Part shown: in pieces, positions 24,369 through 30,779 of the stretch | Layout: each line of letters opens with the position of its first letter | How positions within the stretch are numbered: the first letter of the stretch is position 1 | Program-made: the position numbers and the translations under genes | Notes under the pieces: generated by a model | What the model was told of the DNA's origin: nothing | The model's database searches: none | The model's input: only the letters and a program-made list of their open reading frames with translations | NCBI GenBank assembly: GCA_019420305.1 | Contig: JAHZHL010000037.1 | Coordinates: forward strand, 21,564-85,563 | Origin: Bacillota bacterium | Lineage (GTDB): Bacteria > Bacillota > Clostridia > Peptostreptococcales > Anaerovoracaceae | Length of the DNA: 64,000 nt | Direction of reading: 5' to 3'

Positions 24369-24490
24369 TCTTCCACCTCCTTATAATTTCCTTCCTGCTC
24401 GGACACCTCCGCCCCTCAAGAGCCTTTGTAATTTTTCTAGTCTGAAGCGGCGTTGTATATTTGCTGTTCTCTCTGTCTCTTATAACCCCC
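24334..24490 (-). CDS. Possible small basic phage protein (52 aa)
   Basis: From the ATG at 24490 (GGAG 10 nt upstream) a basic frame reads MGVIRDRENSKYTTPLQTRK and continues to 24334, overlapping the next gene by 35 nt. It would fill an otherwise empty 112 bases of the operon. The long overlap makes it uncertain. Confidence 0.33.
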
Positions 24491-24584
24491 ATTCGTGCAG
24501 TTCTCCTGTTATCCAAAGAGCAGCTAGTAGTCCAAAGGCTCCGATGCCGAGCCAGCTCAGACATTCAATTACTAACCATTTCAT
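24480..24584 (-). CDS. Small single-span membrane protein (34 aa)
   Basis: MKWLVIECLSWLGIGAFGLL continues into AALWITGELHEWGL: one hydrophobic span and a short tail. AGGAGG lies 7 nt upstream of the ATG. Small phage membrane peptides of this size are common in early operons. Confidence 0.5.
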   Translation of the reverse strand: MKWLVIECLSWLGIGAFGLLAALWITGELHEWGL

Positions 24585-24786
24585 CGCCGATTCCTCCTGA
24601 AGATGTTTTTGATTCATCGTATGTAGAAAACCCAGTTGTAGTTGCTGCAAGCACTGCTTTTCTTGCGTTTTCATCATCATATTCTGAGATTACTTCATAC
24701 AAAGATGCCACAATGAGAGACAGCTCTGCGAGCAGGTCTGTCACATTCCCCCGCATTTCCACTTTTCCGTTTTCTAACTTAATCAT
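24565..24786 (-). CDS. Hypothetical phage protein (73 aa)
   Basis: The protein starts MIKLENGKVEMRGNVTDLLA and has a helical middle (ELSLIVASLYEVISEYDDEN). A site with GGAGGAAGAA lies upstream of the ATG at 24786. I know similar short proteins in Clostridia phages without a function. Confidence 0.65.
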   Translation of the reverse strand: MIKLENGKVEMRGNVTDLLAELSLIVASLYEVISEYDDENARKAVLAATTTGFSTYDESKTSSGGIGDEMVSN

Positions 24787-24798
24787 TCTTTCTTCCTC

Positions 24799-24939
24799 CT
24801 ATGCGCTAACTTCATCTTCTTCCTCCTTATCTTTTGGTACAAGCTTAGCTTTAATCTCAAGCCCGAATTGACTGTACTGGTCTGTTAAGGCTCTCGAAAG
24901 AGCCTCTTCCACTTTCCTTAAATCTACTTTATCTGCCAT
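24799..24939 (-). CDS. Small phage protein (46 aa)
   Basis: MADKVDLRKVEEALSRALTD continues to an acidic end (DKEEEDEVSA). AAAGGAGG lies upstream of the ATG at 24939, which is inside the end of the preceding gene (16-nt overlap). Good translation signals support it. Confidence 0.6.
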   Translation of the reverse strand: MADKVDLRKVEEALSRALTDQYSQFGLEIKAKLVPKDKEEEDEVSA

Positions 24940-25109
24940 GCCGGCCCTCCTTTCGCGATTCGTTCTGCAAGCTTCTCCATATCCTCTTTATATAGTTCAA
25001 TGAACGGCTTCCAGAATCGTTCCTCTGACATATCTGCTTCTCCTGTGTATCTCTCTGCCAGAAGCTCTCCGGTTTGTCGGTCGATGGATAAAACTTTCTT
25101 CAGTATCAT
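24924..25109 (-). CDS. Hypothetical phage protein (61 aa)
   Basis: MILKKVLSIDRQTGELLAER leads into a helical part with ERFWKPFIELYKEDMEKLAE. GGGAGG lies 8 nt upstream of the ATG at 25109; the in-frame GTG at 25118 belongs to that site. Confidence 0.65.
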   Translation of the reverse strand: MILKKVLSIDRQTGELLAERYTGEADMSEERFWKPFIELYKEDMEKLAERIAKGGPAWQIK

Positions 25110-25225
25110 GTGATTCACCTCCCTGTTTATGTATTGTGATATCCAACTGGCTCCTCACCACACTCTGGTTTTATCAAATCTCCTGTGTTATACTGTCAAT
25201 AAATCCAGAAAGGAACTTTACCCAT

Positions 25226-25498
25226 ATGTGCTCTAATAAACATAATTTCGATCCTGAGTTACACGATTTCTTGCTTGGCGCAGGTACTGATCGGCACTCT
25301 ATTCAAACCGCAGCCAACACGGATGAACTTATCAAGCTTACTGAACAAGTTATTAATTCTCAACAGAAAATTATTGACAGCATCGAATCCGATCGAAAAT
25401 CGGCAAAAAAATCTTTTATTATACAGACCTGCATCTCTGTAGCTGGTCTAATTGCTGCTGCAGTCGCTGCAGTTGCTGCTGTAGTCGCATTATTCTAA
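25226..25498 (+). CDS. Small C-terminally anchored membrane protein (90 aa) on the opposite strand
   Basis: The soluble N-terminal 65 residues (CSNKHNFDPELHDFLLGAGT; TEQVINSQQKIIDSIESDRK) are followed by one C-terminal membrane span (SVAGLIAAAVAAVAAVVALF). A GAAAGGA site precedes the ATG at 25226 and a TATACT-type -10 lies near 25,190. It stands alone on the plus strand among minus-strand early genes, as expected for a gene expressed from the lysogen. Its last 80 bases overlap an opposite-strand frame. Confidence 0.65.
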   Translation: MCSNKHNFDPELHDFLLGAGTDRHSIQTAANTDELIKLTEQVINSQQKIIDSIESDRKSAKKSFIIQTCISVAGLIAAAVAAVAAVVALF

Positions 25499-25574
25499 AG
25501 GCGCTCACAATATTGCTGATCGCCTCTGCAATTACCCCAATCGCCAAAAGTATCAGAACTAGTTTTACAAGCAT
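25419..25574 (-). CDS. Possible 51-aa membrane/coiled-coil protein antisense to the preceding gene
   Basis: AAAGGAGGTGAAAGAA directly precedes the ATG at 25574. The frame gives a hydrophobic N-terminal span (MLVKLVLILLAIGVIAEAI) and a glutamine-rich coiled coil (RLQQQLQRLQQQLDQLQRC). Its 3' half is the complement of the Ala/Val-rich anchor of the plus-strand gene. The strong start site favours translation; the overlap makes it doubtful that both are fully constrained. Confidence 0.5.
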   Translation of the reverse strand: MLVKLVLILLAIGVIAEAISNIVSAFRIMRLQQQLQRLQQQLDQLQRCRSV

Positions 25575-25598
25575 TTCTTTCACCTCCTTTCCAGTACT

Positions 25599-25650
25599 AC
25601 AGGCTTAATCTGCCTGCTCAAAGAGTTTATTGAAATTACCTTAAGCCTGT
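25599..25650. repeat. 10-bp inverted repeat near the start of this gap
   Basis: ACAGGCTTAA (25599-25608) and TTAAGCCTGT (25641-25650) are perfect inverted arms 32 bases apart, reaching the stop of the 136-aa gene. They may form a transcript-end structure. Confidence 0.5.
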
Positions 25651-26060
25651 CAGCCTTCTTGTTGATACATATAATCCTCCATCGAGATTTGCCCTTCCAA
25701 TACCAGCCTTCGATTCCTCGCCTTAATCCTGGATTTTGCTATCCCTTCTTCTTTTTCTCTAAGTTGTTCTTCTATCTGCCTTACACTTGCAGCATTTTTG
25801 CAATTGTCAATATCAACATACAGAGAATTCTTGGACTGTTTCATCGCAAAAGTAGTTCGGATTCCATGAATATCTTTTCTGCCTGCAACGATATTTCTAC
25901 ATACATTCTTCGTAGTCTGTAACTTCATATCTTCGATATCGAAAATCATATGCGGCATTACCAGTTCTACCATTTCTTCCATTGACATTTCGCCTCGCAA
26001 ATCAAGAACTTCATTAATCCTTTCTCTGGCCTTTGGTTCAAGATATTTACTTTTTCCCAT
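25650..26060 (-). CDS. Phage early protein (136 aa)
   Basis: The protein starts MGKSKYLEPKARERINEVLD and has a helical N-terminal part, a strand segment (KQSKNSLYVDIDNCKNAASV) and a coiled C-terminal half (QIEEQLREKEEGIAKSRIKA). It follows the 237-aa gene after one base. Such pairs occur near the Cro-like gene of related phages; the role is unknown. Confidence 0.65.
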   Translation of the reverse strand: MGKSKYLEPKARERINEVLDLRGEMSMEEMVELVMPHMIFDIEDMKLQTTKNVCRNIVAGRKDIHGIRTTFAMKQSKNSLYVDIDNCKNAASVRQIEEQLREKEEGIAKSRIKARNRRLVLEGQISMEDYMYQQEG

Positions 26061-26061
26061 A

Positions 26062-26775
26062 TTAGCCCCCTTTCATCTGTTCGTTTAAGAAATAATTTCT
26101 GAAATCAGTCAGCATTTTTATCCTATAGTTCAAGTATTCAACCTCGCTTTCCAGCCCATCTTCCGTAATTTTAACCATTCTGCAAAGTGCCTCTATTTTT
26201 TCTGGATTGGAACGTATTTCATCCAAATCCAAAAGAGCGTTACAGATTTTCTTGTACTTGCTATGGACTATTGAATCTTTGTCAATCTGACGGTTTTCTT
26301 CCTCGGCTCTTCGGGCTTTTTCTCTTGCGAGACTGATAACCTGTGTCCGTGTCGGAAGATCGTCGTTCTCACGAGCTTCAGTCTTGACTTGCTCTACAAG
26401 ATCAGGATTATCTGCAAGGATTTCAAAGCGTTGAGCTTGATGGCGCTCGAAGCCTAAATCTTTAATTACTTCTGATTTTGTCTTTCCAAACTTCTGCCCA
26501 CTGCTGGGCTTAAGTTGCAAGTCTTTTCTTTTGCCCTGTTCCTTGGGTATCTGTTTCAACATCTCTCCCAGCTTAACCTCTGCATCTAGAAGTGCCTCTG
26601 ATAGCATTCTTGCTTCATCTCGCTTCTGATCTCTGACTTCCTGGGCAAGCTCTACCTTCTCGATTGCTCTGATTTCAGCCTTGACAGCTATTAATTTTTC
26701 TCTTCCTACCAGAACGAATTTTGAAAGCTCTTCTATTGTTGTTGGTAGGTTTGTATTTGTTGTTTGTAAATTCAT
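26062..26775 (-). CDS. Phage early protein, helical, ParB-like HTH segment (237 aa)
   Basis: The protein is largely helical. The middle (GKTKSEVIKDLGFERHQAQR; TRTQVISLAREKARRAEEEN) resembles an HTH segment as in ParB-type DNA-binding proteins, without the ParB nuclease box. It starts MNLQTTNTNLPTTIEELSKF; no clear ribosome binding site precedes it. Its family is common in Firmicutes phages but uncharacterised to my knowledge. Confidence 0.65.
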   Translation of the reverse strand: MNLQTTNTNLPTTIEELSKFVLVGREKLIAVKAEIRAIEKVELAQEVRDQKRDEARMLSEALLDAEVKLGEMLKQIPKEQGKRKDLQLKPSSGQKFGKTKSEVIKDLGFERHQAQRFEILADNPDLVEQVKTEARENDDLPTRTQVISLAREKARRAEEENRQIDKDSIVHSKYKKICNALLDLDEIRSNPEKIEALCRMVKITEDGLESEVEYLNYRIKMLTDFRNYFLNEQMKGG

Positions 26776-26783
26776 TGTGTTTA

Positions 26784-27008
26784 TTATAAATTTCGTTGCG
26801 TATTTGGGATATCGTTATTAAAAAAAATTTCTTTCGGATTTTCTATGTTTAGAACATCACAAATTTCCACCACTTCTACAAGCCTAAAATCTCGCTTTCC
26901 CTGCATTTTTCGGCTTAAAGAGTTCTCGGATATTCCTATAGCTTTTGCCAACTCCGACTGAGTCATTCCACTTTCCGCAATCTTTCCCCTCAACAGATTG
27001 ACATTCAT
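26784..27008 (-). CDS. Cro-like XRE regulator (74 aa)
   Basis: One helix-turn-helix domain fills the protein: RGKIAESGMTQSELAKAIGI and SENSLSRKMQGKRDFRLVEV. It is divergent from the CI-like gene at 27,159 and is first in the leftward early transcript, the Cro position. Its last codons (IPNTQRNL) are coded by a copy of the operator sequence found in the promoter region. Confidence 0.88.
   Translation of the reverse strand: MNVNLLRGKIAESGMTQSELAKAIGISENSLSRKMQGKRDFRLVEVVEICDVLNIENPKEIFFNNDIPNTQRNL
26791..26813. repeat. Operator copy inside the 3' end of the Cro-like gene
   Basis: A 23-base sequence with the core GTTGCGTATTTGGG here is identical to 27022-27044 in the switch region. It codes for the C terminus of the Cro-like protein. 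Confidence 0.85.
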
Positions 27009-27021
27009 TGCTTAGCCCTCC

Positions 27022-27135
27022 TTTCGTTGCGTATTTGGGATATCATCATTATACTCTCTGTTCTTTTGTCGGTCAACCCAAATTTGCAACTTTTTTTATT
27101 TTTTTGTTGCATATTTAACCCAAACGGTGTATGCT
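27022..27135. promoter_or_regulatory. Main lysogeny switch: divergent promoters and operators
   Basis: The leftward promoter has TTGACC (27071-27076) and TATAAT (27048-27053), spacer 17. The rightward promoter has TTGCAT (27107-27112) and TATGCT (27130-27135), spacer 17. Operator-like sites are GTTGCGTATTTGGG (27026-27039), CCCAAATTTGCAAC (27077-27090, inverted) and GTTGCATATTT (27106-27116), which overlaps the rightward -35. Confidence 0.8.
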
Positions 27136-27158
27136 AATGGCAAGAGAGGAGGATTCCT

Positions 27159-27506
27159 ATGTCAGACGAAACAATGAGAGAAATAGTTGAAAGAATGAAA
27201 TCGAGAAGAAATGAACTTAATTATAGCTATCAAGATTTAGCAGATAAAACTGGATTGAGCAAATCAACTTTACAGCGTTACGAAGCAGGAGCAATAAAAA
27301 ATATCCCTTTAGATAAAGTAAAAGTTCTTGCTGAAGGACTACAAGTAACGCCGGAATGGTTAATGGGATGGAATGAAACATCTCTTAATGAAGGGTTTTT
27401 TAGAGTAATGCAAGACGCCCAAAATCAAGGTTATACACCTGACGATATTACAATGGCTTTAGATTTTCTTGCGAGGGCACGAAACCGTGATAAAACTTCG
27501 AAATAA
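27159..27506 (+). CDS. CI-like XRE repressor (115 aa)
   Basis: The N-terminal 65 residues form an HTH domain (RMKSRRNELNYSYQDLADKT, GLSKSTLQRYEAGAIKNIPL). The short C-terminal part (GYTPDDITMALDFLARARNR) lacks the LexA-type Ser/Lys peptidase, so induction must go through another protein; the ImmA/IrrE-like gene overlaps its 3' end. AGAGAGGAGG lies upstream of the ATG. Confidence 0.88.
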   Translation: MSDETMREIVERMKSRRNELNYSYQDLADKTGLSKSTLQRYEAGAIKNIPLDKVKVLAEGLQVTPEWLMGWNETSLNEGFFRVMQDAQNQGYTPDDITMALDFLARARNRDKTSK

Positions 27507-28587
27507 TAAATTTTTAAATAAACCTGAACTGTACCTTATGATTGATCTATTGCGCAAACATCTTGGTATTTCTACTGAATGTTTACCGTTAAATTCAATA
27601 GATCTTGCATATATGACGTGTAAAAATCTTATAATTGAGCAAATAGATTTTGAAGCAATTTCAATTTGCGGGATACTCTATAAAGGTAATGATACTACTT
27701 CGATTGCTTTAAATTCTAACCGTTCAAGGGTAATGCAAAATTTTGATTGCGGCCATGAATTAATTCACTATTTCTGTCATGACATAAAAGAATGTCAATG
27801 TGTCTGTACGGAAACAGGATCATCAGCACGGCCAATAACTCAAATATCTTCCTTTGAATGGCAAGCCAACGAAGGCGCTGCAGAGTTGTTGGTTCCGTAT
27901 AGACATTTCATTCCTACTTATGTAAATTTATCCCAGAAGTTTGCTAGAGATTTTTGCAAGACGCCGCCAGAAAAAGAACTTGCAGAGATATATAATGTTA
28001 CGCCTGGAGTAATTAGATATAGAATTGATTCTTTAAATTACGAGATTTATCAATACTTAGAACATGGGAACATTGATAACATAGAAATATTATCGCAGAC
28101 CAAACAAAAACAACGAGGCTGGAATAAACGACATGAGCAAATTTATTGCACTTCATGTCTTTCTCCGATAAATATTGATTACGACTATTGTCCAATCTGT
28201 GGAAAGAAGTTAGAAAAAGAAGGAGTTCACATTTATCAATCTATATTGAGAGGAGCGGGATACATGAAATATGAAGGAATTGAACTTAACGAATACAATC
28301 GACCACTAAGATGTCCTGTTTGTGACAATGAAGAGATACAAGACGAAGCTAACTATTGTATGATATGCGGAAGAGTATTGGTAAATCAGTGTCAAGAACG
28401 TGATTGCCCAAAATCTGATATACCACTACCCGGCAATGCTCGTTATTGCCCTTATTGTGGAGCCAAAACCACTTATTATGAAGAGGGATATTTGGAAGAT
28501 TTCAATAAAACTGAGTCTACTACGGCATCCGACTTAACTACGCCTACCGGCCTTGACTCAATTGACGATGATGACATACCTTTTTAA
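27487..28587 (+). CDS. ImmA/IrrE-type metallopeptidase with zinc ribbons and an SSB-like C-terminal tip
   Basis: The first 180 residues hold the ImmA/IrrE domain: NFDCGHELIHYFCH gives HExxH and FEWQANEGAAELLVP the downstream glutamate. Next come zinc ribbons: CTSCLSPINIDYDYCPICG, CPVCDNEEIQDEANYCMICG and CQERDCPKSD with ARYCPYCG. The end reads LDSIDDDDIPF, like the SSB tip. ImmA proteins cleave phage repressors after DNA damage, so this one probably cleaves the CI-like protein. I choose GTG at 27487 behind GAGGG; it overlaps the repressor gene by 20 nt. Confidence 0.85.
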   Translation: MIKLRNNKFLNKPELYLMIDLLRKHLGISTECLPLNSIDLAYMTCKNLIIEQIDFEAISICGILYKGNDTTSIALNSNRSRVMQNFDCGHELIHYFCHDIKECQCVCTETGSSARPITQISSFEWQANEGAAELLVPYRHFIPTYVNLSQKFARDFCKTPPEKELAEIYNVTPGVIRYRIDSLNYEIYQYLEHGNIDNIEILSQTKQKQRGWNKRHEQIYCTSCLSPINIDYDYCPICGKKLEKEGVHIYQSILRGAGYMKYEGIELNEYNRPLRCPVCDNEEIQDEANYCMICGRVLVNQCQERDCPKSDIPLPGNARYCPYCGAKTTYYEEGYLEDFNKTESTTASDLTTPTGLDSIDDDDIPF

Positions 28588-28690
28588 TAGCTTAAAGGAT
28601 GCCGGAATCGACGTTGACAAATGAGCGCAAACAGATATCAGGATTGCGTCCATAAGTCAACAAAAAATGTGTATCACACACACTTTTCCA

Positions 28691-28719
28691 TTGACATTAG
28701 TGTGTATAGTGTGTATAAT
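28691..28719 (+). promoter_or_regulatory. hicAB promoter and probable operator
   Basis: TTGACA (28691-28696) and TATAAT (28714-28719) are 17 bp apart, with repeated GTGTGTATA units in and around the promoter, a likely site for HicB autorepression. Confidence 0.8.
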
Positions 28720-28741
28720 ATAATTGTAAGGAGGAACAGTC

Positions 28742-28927
28742 ATGGATGCCAGAGAACTTGAAAAAATCATACAGGCGGATGGGTGGACAGCTGTTAAACA
28801 ATCCGGTTCCCATAAGCATTACAAGCATCCGTCCAAATCCGGAAAGGTGACAATCCCCTTTCACGGACACAAGGATCTTAACATCAAAACTGTTAATACC
28901 ATCCTAAAGCAAGCGGGGTTGAAATAA
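28742..28927 (+). CDS. hicA: HicA-type toxin (mRNA interferase)
   Basis: The 61-aa protein has the HicA double-stranded-RNA-binding-like fold: MDARELEKIIQADGWTAVKQ, GSHKHYKHP with the catalytic histidine, and VTIPFHGHKDLNIKTVNTIL. HicA cleaves mRNA and is neutralised by HicB. AAGGAGG precedes the ATG. Confidence 0.93.
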   Translation: MDARELEKIIQADGWTAVKQSGSHKHYKHPSKSGKVTIPFHGHKDLNIKTVNTILKQAGLK

Positions 28928-28960
28928 GCCCCTCTTAATCCAATATAAGGAGGAATGAAA

Positions 28961-29365
28961 ATGAAACTTGTATATCCTGCTATTTTTACCCCGTTTGATA
29001 ATGCAAACGGCTATACGGTAGAGGTTCCGGATCTTCCCGGATGCGTCACAGAGGGCGACAGCTTAGTTGAAGCAATCGATATGGGGGTTGACGCTGCCAG
29101 CGGATGGATTCTTGGAGAAATTGAAGAAGGCAATGCTTTTCCTGAACCAAGCGCCGCAGGTTCTGTTGAAGCTCCAGATGGTAGTTTTGTAAATCTATTG
29201 GTTCTGGACATGGACACTTACGCAGAACGCTACGGCCAAAAGGCGGTAAGACGTAATATTACAATCCCTGCATGGTTGGACACTTATGTACAGAAAAACA
29301 ACCTCAGCCTTTCAAAGGTTGTGCAGGACAGCCTGATTCAACTGGCACAGCATCAAGATAAGTAA
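28961..29365 (+). CDS. hicB: HicB-type antitoxin
   Basis: The first part is the partial RNase H-like HicB fold (FDNANGYTVEVPDLPGCVTE, GDSLVEAIDMG) and the C terminus is a ribbon-helix-helix segment (VRRNITIPAWLDTYVQKNNL) that probably binds the promoter. The ATG at 28961 is 7 nt from AGGAGG; an ATG two codons earlier is too close. It follows hicA by 33 bases. The last codons are repeated downstream as part of a 52-bp direct repeat. Confidence 0.92.
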   Translation: MKLVYPAIFTPFDNANGYTVEVPDLPGCVTEGDSLVEAIDMGVDAASGWILGEIEEGNAFPEPSAAGSVEAPDGSFVNLLVLDMDTYAERYGQKAVRRNITIPAWLDTYVQKNNLSLSKVVQDSLIQLAQHQDK

Positions 29366-29390
29366 AACAAAAGCCCCCATCTCTGGGAGC
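29339..29390. repeat. 52-bp direct repeat, copy 1 (end of hicB plus terminator-like hairpin)
   Basis: The 52 bases are identical to 30610-30661. They hold the last nine codons of hicB and a GCCCCC/GGGAGC hairpin. The copies flank the DUF4231, PGDYG-type and TIR genes and start 1,271 bp apart. Confidence 0.95.
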
Positions 29391-29415
29391 AGATCTGATT
29401 GGAGGTATAATTCAT

Positions 29416-29868
29416 ATGTCACCTGACGAATATATAAAAACCCGTTTAGAAGATCAAATTGAATGGTATTCTCGGAAAAGCAGTGAAGCGCAATGCAAAT
29501 ACAAAGTTTCTCAGACAATCGAAATAATTACTGCTGCTGCAATTCCAATCCTTACATCAATATGCGCCGTAACTGGATTTACGTCTGTGATCTTAAGTAT
29601 CATAATTGGGGGACTAGGCTCCATTATTGCTGTAATCGAATCAATTTGCAAAATGAACAAATACCATGAAAACTGGATTCAGTACAGATATATCTCCGAA
29701 CTGCTAAAACATGAAAAATACTTATTCCAAACCCATGCTGCGCCCTACGATGATGATGATAGTAAATCTACATTTTCTTTTCTGGTGCAAAGGGTAGAAC
29801 GTACAATATCCTCTGAAAATGTAAATTGGGTTGGAATCAATGAAGACGAAATGAAGAATCCACTGTAA
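29416..29868 (+). CDS. DUF4231 (SLATT-type) two-span membrane protein
   Basis: The 150-aa protein starts MSPDEYIKTRLEDQIEWYSR and has two hydrophobic segments (about residues 37-55 and 57-75: ITAAAIPILTSICAVTGF; SVILSIIIGGLGSIIAVIES), then WIQYRYISELLKHEKYLFQT. This is the DUF4231 pattern (PF14015), part of the SLATT group of membrane proteins predicted to act as pore-type effectors in conflict systems using nucleotide signals. It lies in the same interval as a TIR gene. GGAGG lies 10 nt upstream of the ATG. Confidence 0.85.
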   Translation: MSPDEYIKTRLEDQIEWYSRKSSEAQCKYKVSQTIEIITAAAIPILTSICAVTGFTSVILSIIIGGLGSIIAVIESICKMNKYHENWIQYRYISELLKHEKYLFQTHAAPYDDDDSKSTFSFLVQRVERTISSENVNWVGINEDEMKNPL

Positions 29869-29876
29869 GGATTCGC

Positions 29877-30080
29877 CTAGCTTTCATCGTTTACCTGCTC
29901 ATATGTCTTTTCAAAAATGTCTGGTTTGCAGGGATATTGCTCCCCTCGCAAACCAGTAATTATCCAGTCCCCAGGTGCAGCACGCAAGGGGCCCTCGAGG
30001 GTTTGAATGATAAGTTCTTTGTCAGTTTTATATGCTTCAATCACTACAGGCTTTTTTCGAAATTTGTATACATTTTTCAT
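29877..30080 (-). CDS. PGDYG-type phage protein (67 aa)
   Basis: The protein has KKPVVIEAYKTDKELIIQTL, PGDWIITGLRGEQYPCKPDI and FEKTYEQV, the pattern of the small PGDYG family (PF14083) widely found in phages, function unknown. It lies on the opposite strand between the DUF4231 and TIR genes, and its start region faces the TIR promoter. Confidence 0.85.
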   Translation of the reverse strand: MKNVYKFRKKPVVIEAYKTDKELIIQTLEGPLRAAPGDWIITGLRGEQYPCKPDIFEKTYEQVNDES

Positions 30081-30142
30081 CGCAATACCTCCATCGAAAG
30101 ATTGTATACATTATAACACAACACCGTAAGGAGGTGCAAATC

Positions 30143-30532
30143 ATGATATATCATATTTTTATTAGCCACGCATGGCATCGTAGCGAACATTACAAAAAAG
30201 TTGTAGATTGGTTTGATAAATCATCTTTAACTTACCTCAATTACAGCATTCCTGAAGAAGATCCACTTCACTCCGGGAACAAAACTCAGTTAAAAAAAGA
30301 TTTGACCAATCAAATAAAACCCGCCAGTTGTATTATCGTTTTAGGAGGCATGTATGCCGCTTATAGCGAGTGGATTGAATATGAAATCAAGGAAGCATCA
30401 AGGATGGGCAAATATATTATTGGTGTACGACCGTGGGGTAGTGAACGTATGCCTCAGATTATTCAGGATCATGCCGACGACATTGTTGGTTGGAATTCAT
30501 TGTCTGTTATAAATGCAGTAAGAAACGCTTAA
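30143..30532 (+). CDS. TIR-like domain protein (ThsB/TIR_2 type, 129 aa)
   Basis: The whole protein is one TIR-like domain: MIYHIFISHAWHRSEHYKKV (first strand), KPASCIIVLGGMYAAYSEWI, then EYEIKEASRMGKYIIGVRPW, where the Glu of WIEYEI is the expected catalytic residue of NAD-using TIR enzymes, and DHADDIVGWN near the end. It resembles the TIR_2/DUF1863 group that includes ThsB of Thoeris. No ThsA-like SIR2-SLOG gene is present nearby. AAGGAGG lies 8 nt upstream of the ATG at 30143. Confidence 0.88.
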   Translation: MIYHIFISHAWHRSEHYKKVVDWFDKSSLTYLNYSIPEEDPLHSGNKTQLKKDLTNQIKPASCIIVLGGMYAAYSEWIEYEIKEASRMGKYIIGVRPWGSERMPQIIQDHADDIVGWNSLSVINAVRNA

Positions 30533-30563
30533 CCAATTAAATTGGAGCATATCAAACTGAGAG

Positions 30564-30597
30564 ATAAAAAGAGCCCCCACCTTTGCCAGTAGGGGCA
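30564..30597 (-). terminator. Terminator-like hairpin, minus-strand orientation
   Basis: GCCCC/GGGGGC arms with a 13-base loop and TCTTTTT on the minus strand. It lies just inside repeat copy 2. Confidence 0.5.
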
Positions 30598-30609
30598 GGC
30601 TGCATGATA

Positions 30610-30661
30610 CAACTGGCACAGCATCAAGATAAGTAAAACAAAAGCCCCCATCTCTGGGAGC
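30610..30661. repeat. 52-bp direct repeat, copy 2
   Basis: Identical to 29339-29390; here the hicB 3' codons are orphaned and out of any gene. Confidence 0.95.
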
Positions 30662-30720
30662 CAATGCCTTGGTCGCATATAATACAACCGAAATTCGCAC
30701 CTTCATTGTATCACGCGCGG

Positions 30721-30747
30721 CCGGGGCATGGCAAGCCCTGGTTTTTT
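30721..30747 (+). terminator. Terminator upstream of the integrase gene
   Basis: CCGGGGC and GCCCTGG pair (one G-T) over a 7-base loop, followed by six T. Confidence 0.8.
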
Positions 30748-30779
30748 GTACCCAAAATTAAGAAAGGATGTGACAAAAA

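Noticed and set aside
28013..28195. Minus-strand frame inside the ImmA/IrrE-like gene
   Set aside because: It lies opposite conserved zinc-ribbon coding sequence and has no start signal.
29416..30532. Calling the locus a classical Thoeris system
   Set aside because: No ThsA-like SIR2-SLOG or other established Thoeris effector is present, so only a Thoeris-like possibility is stated.
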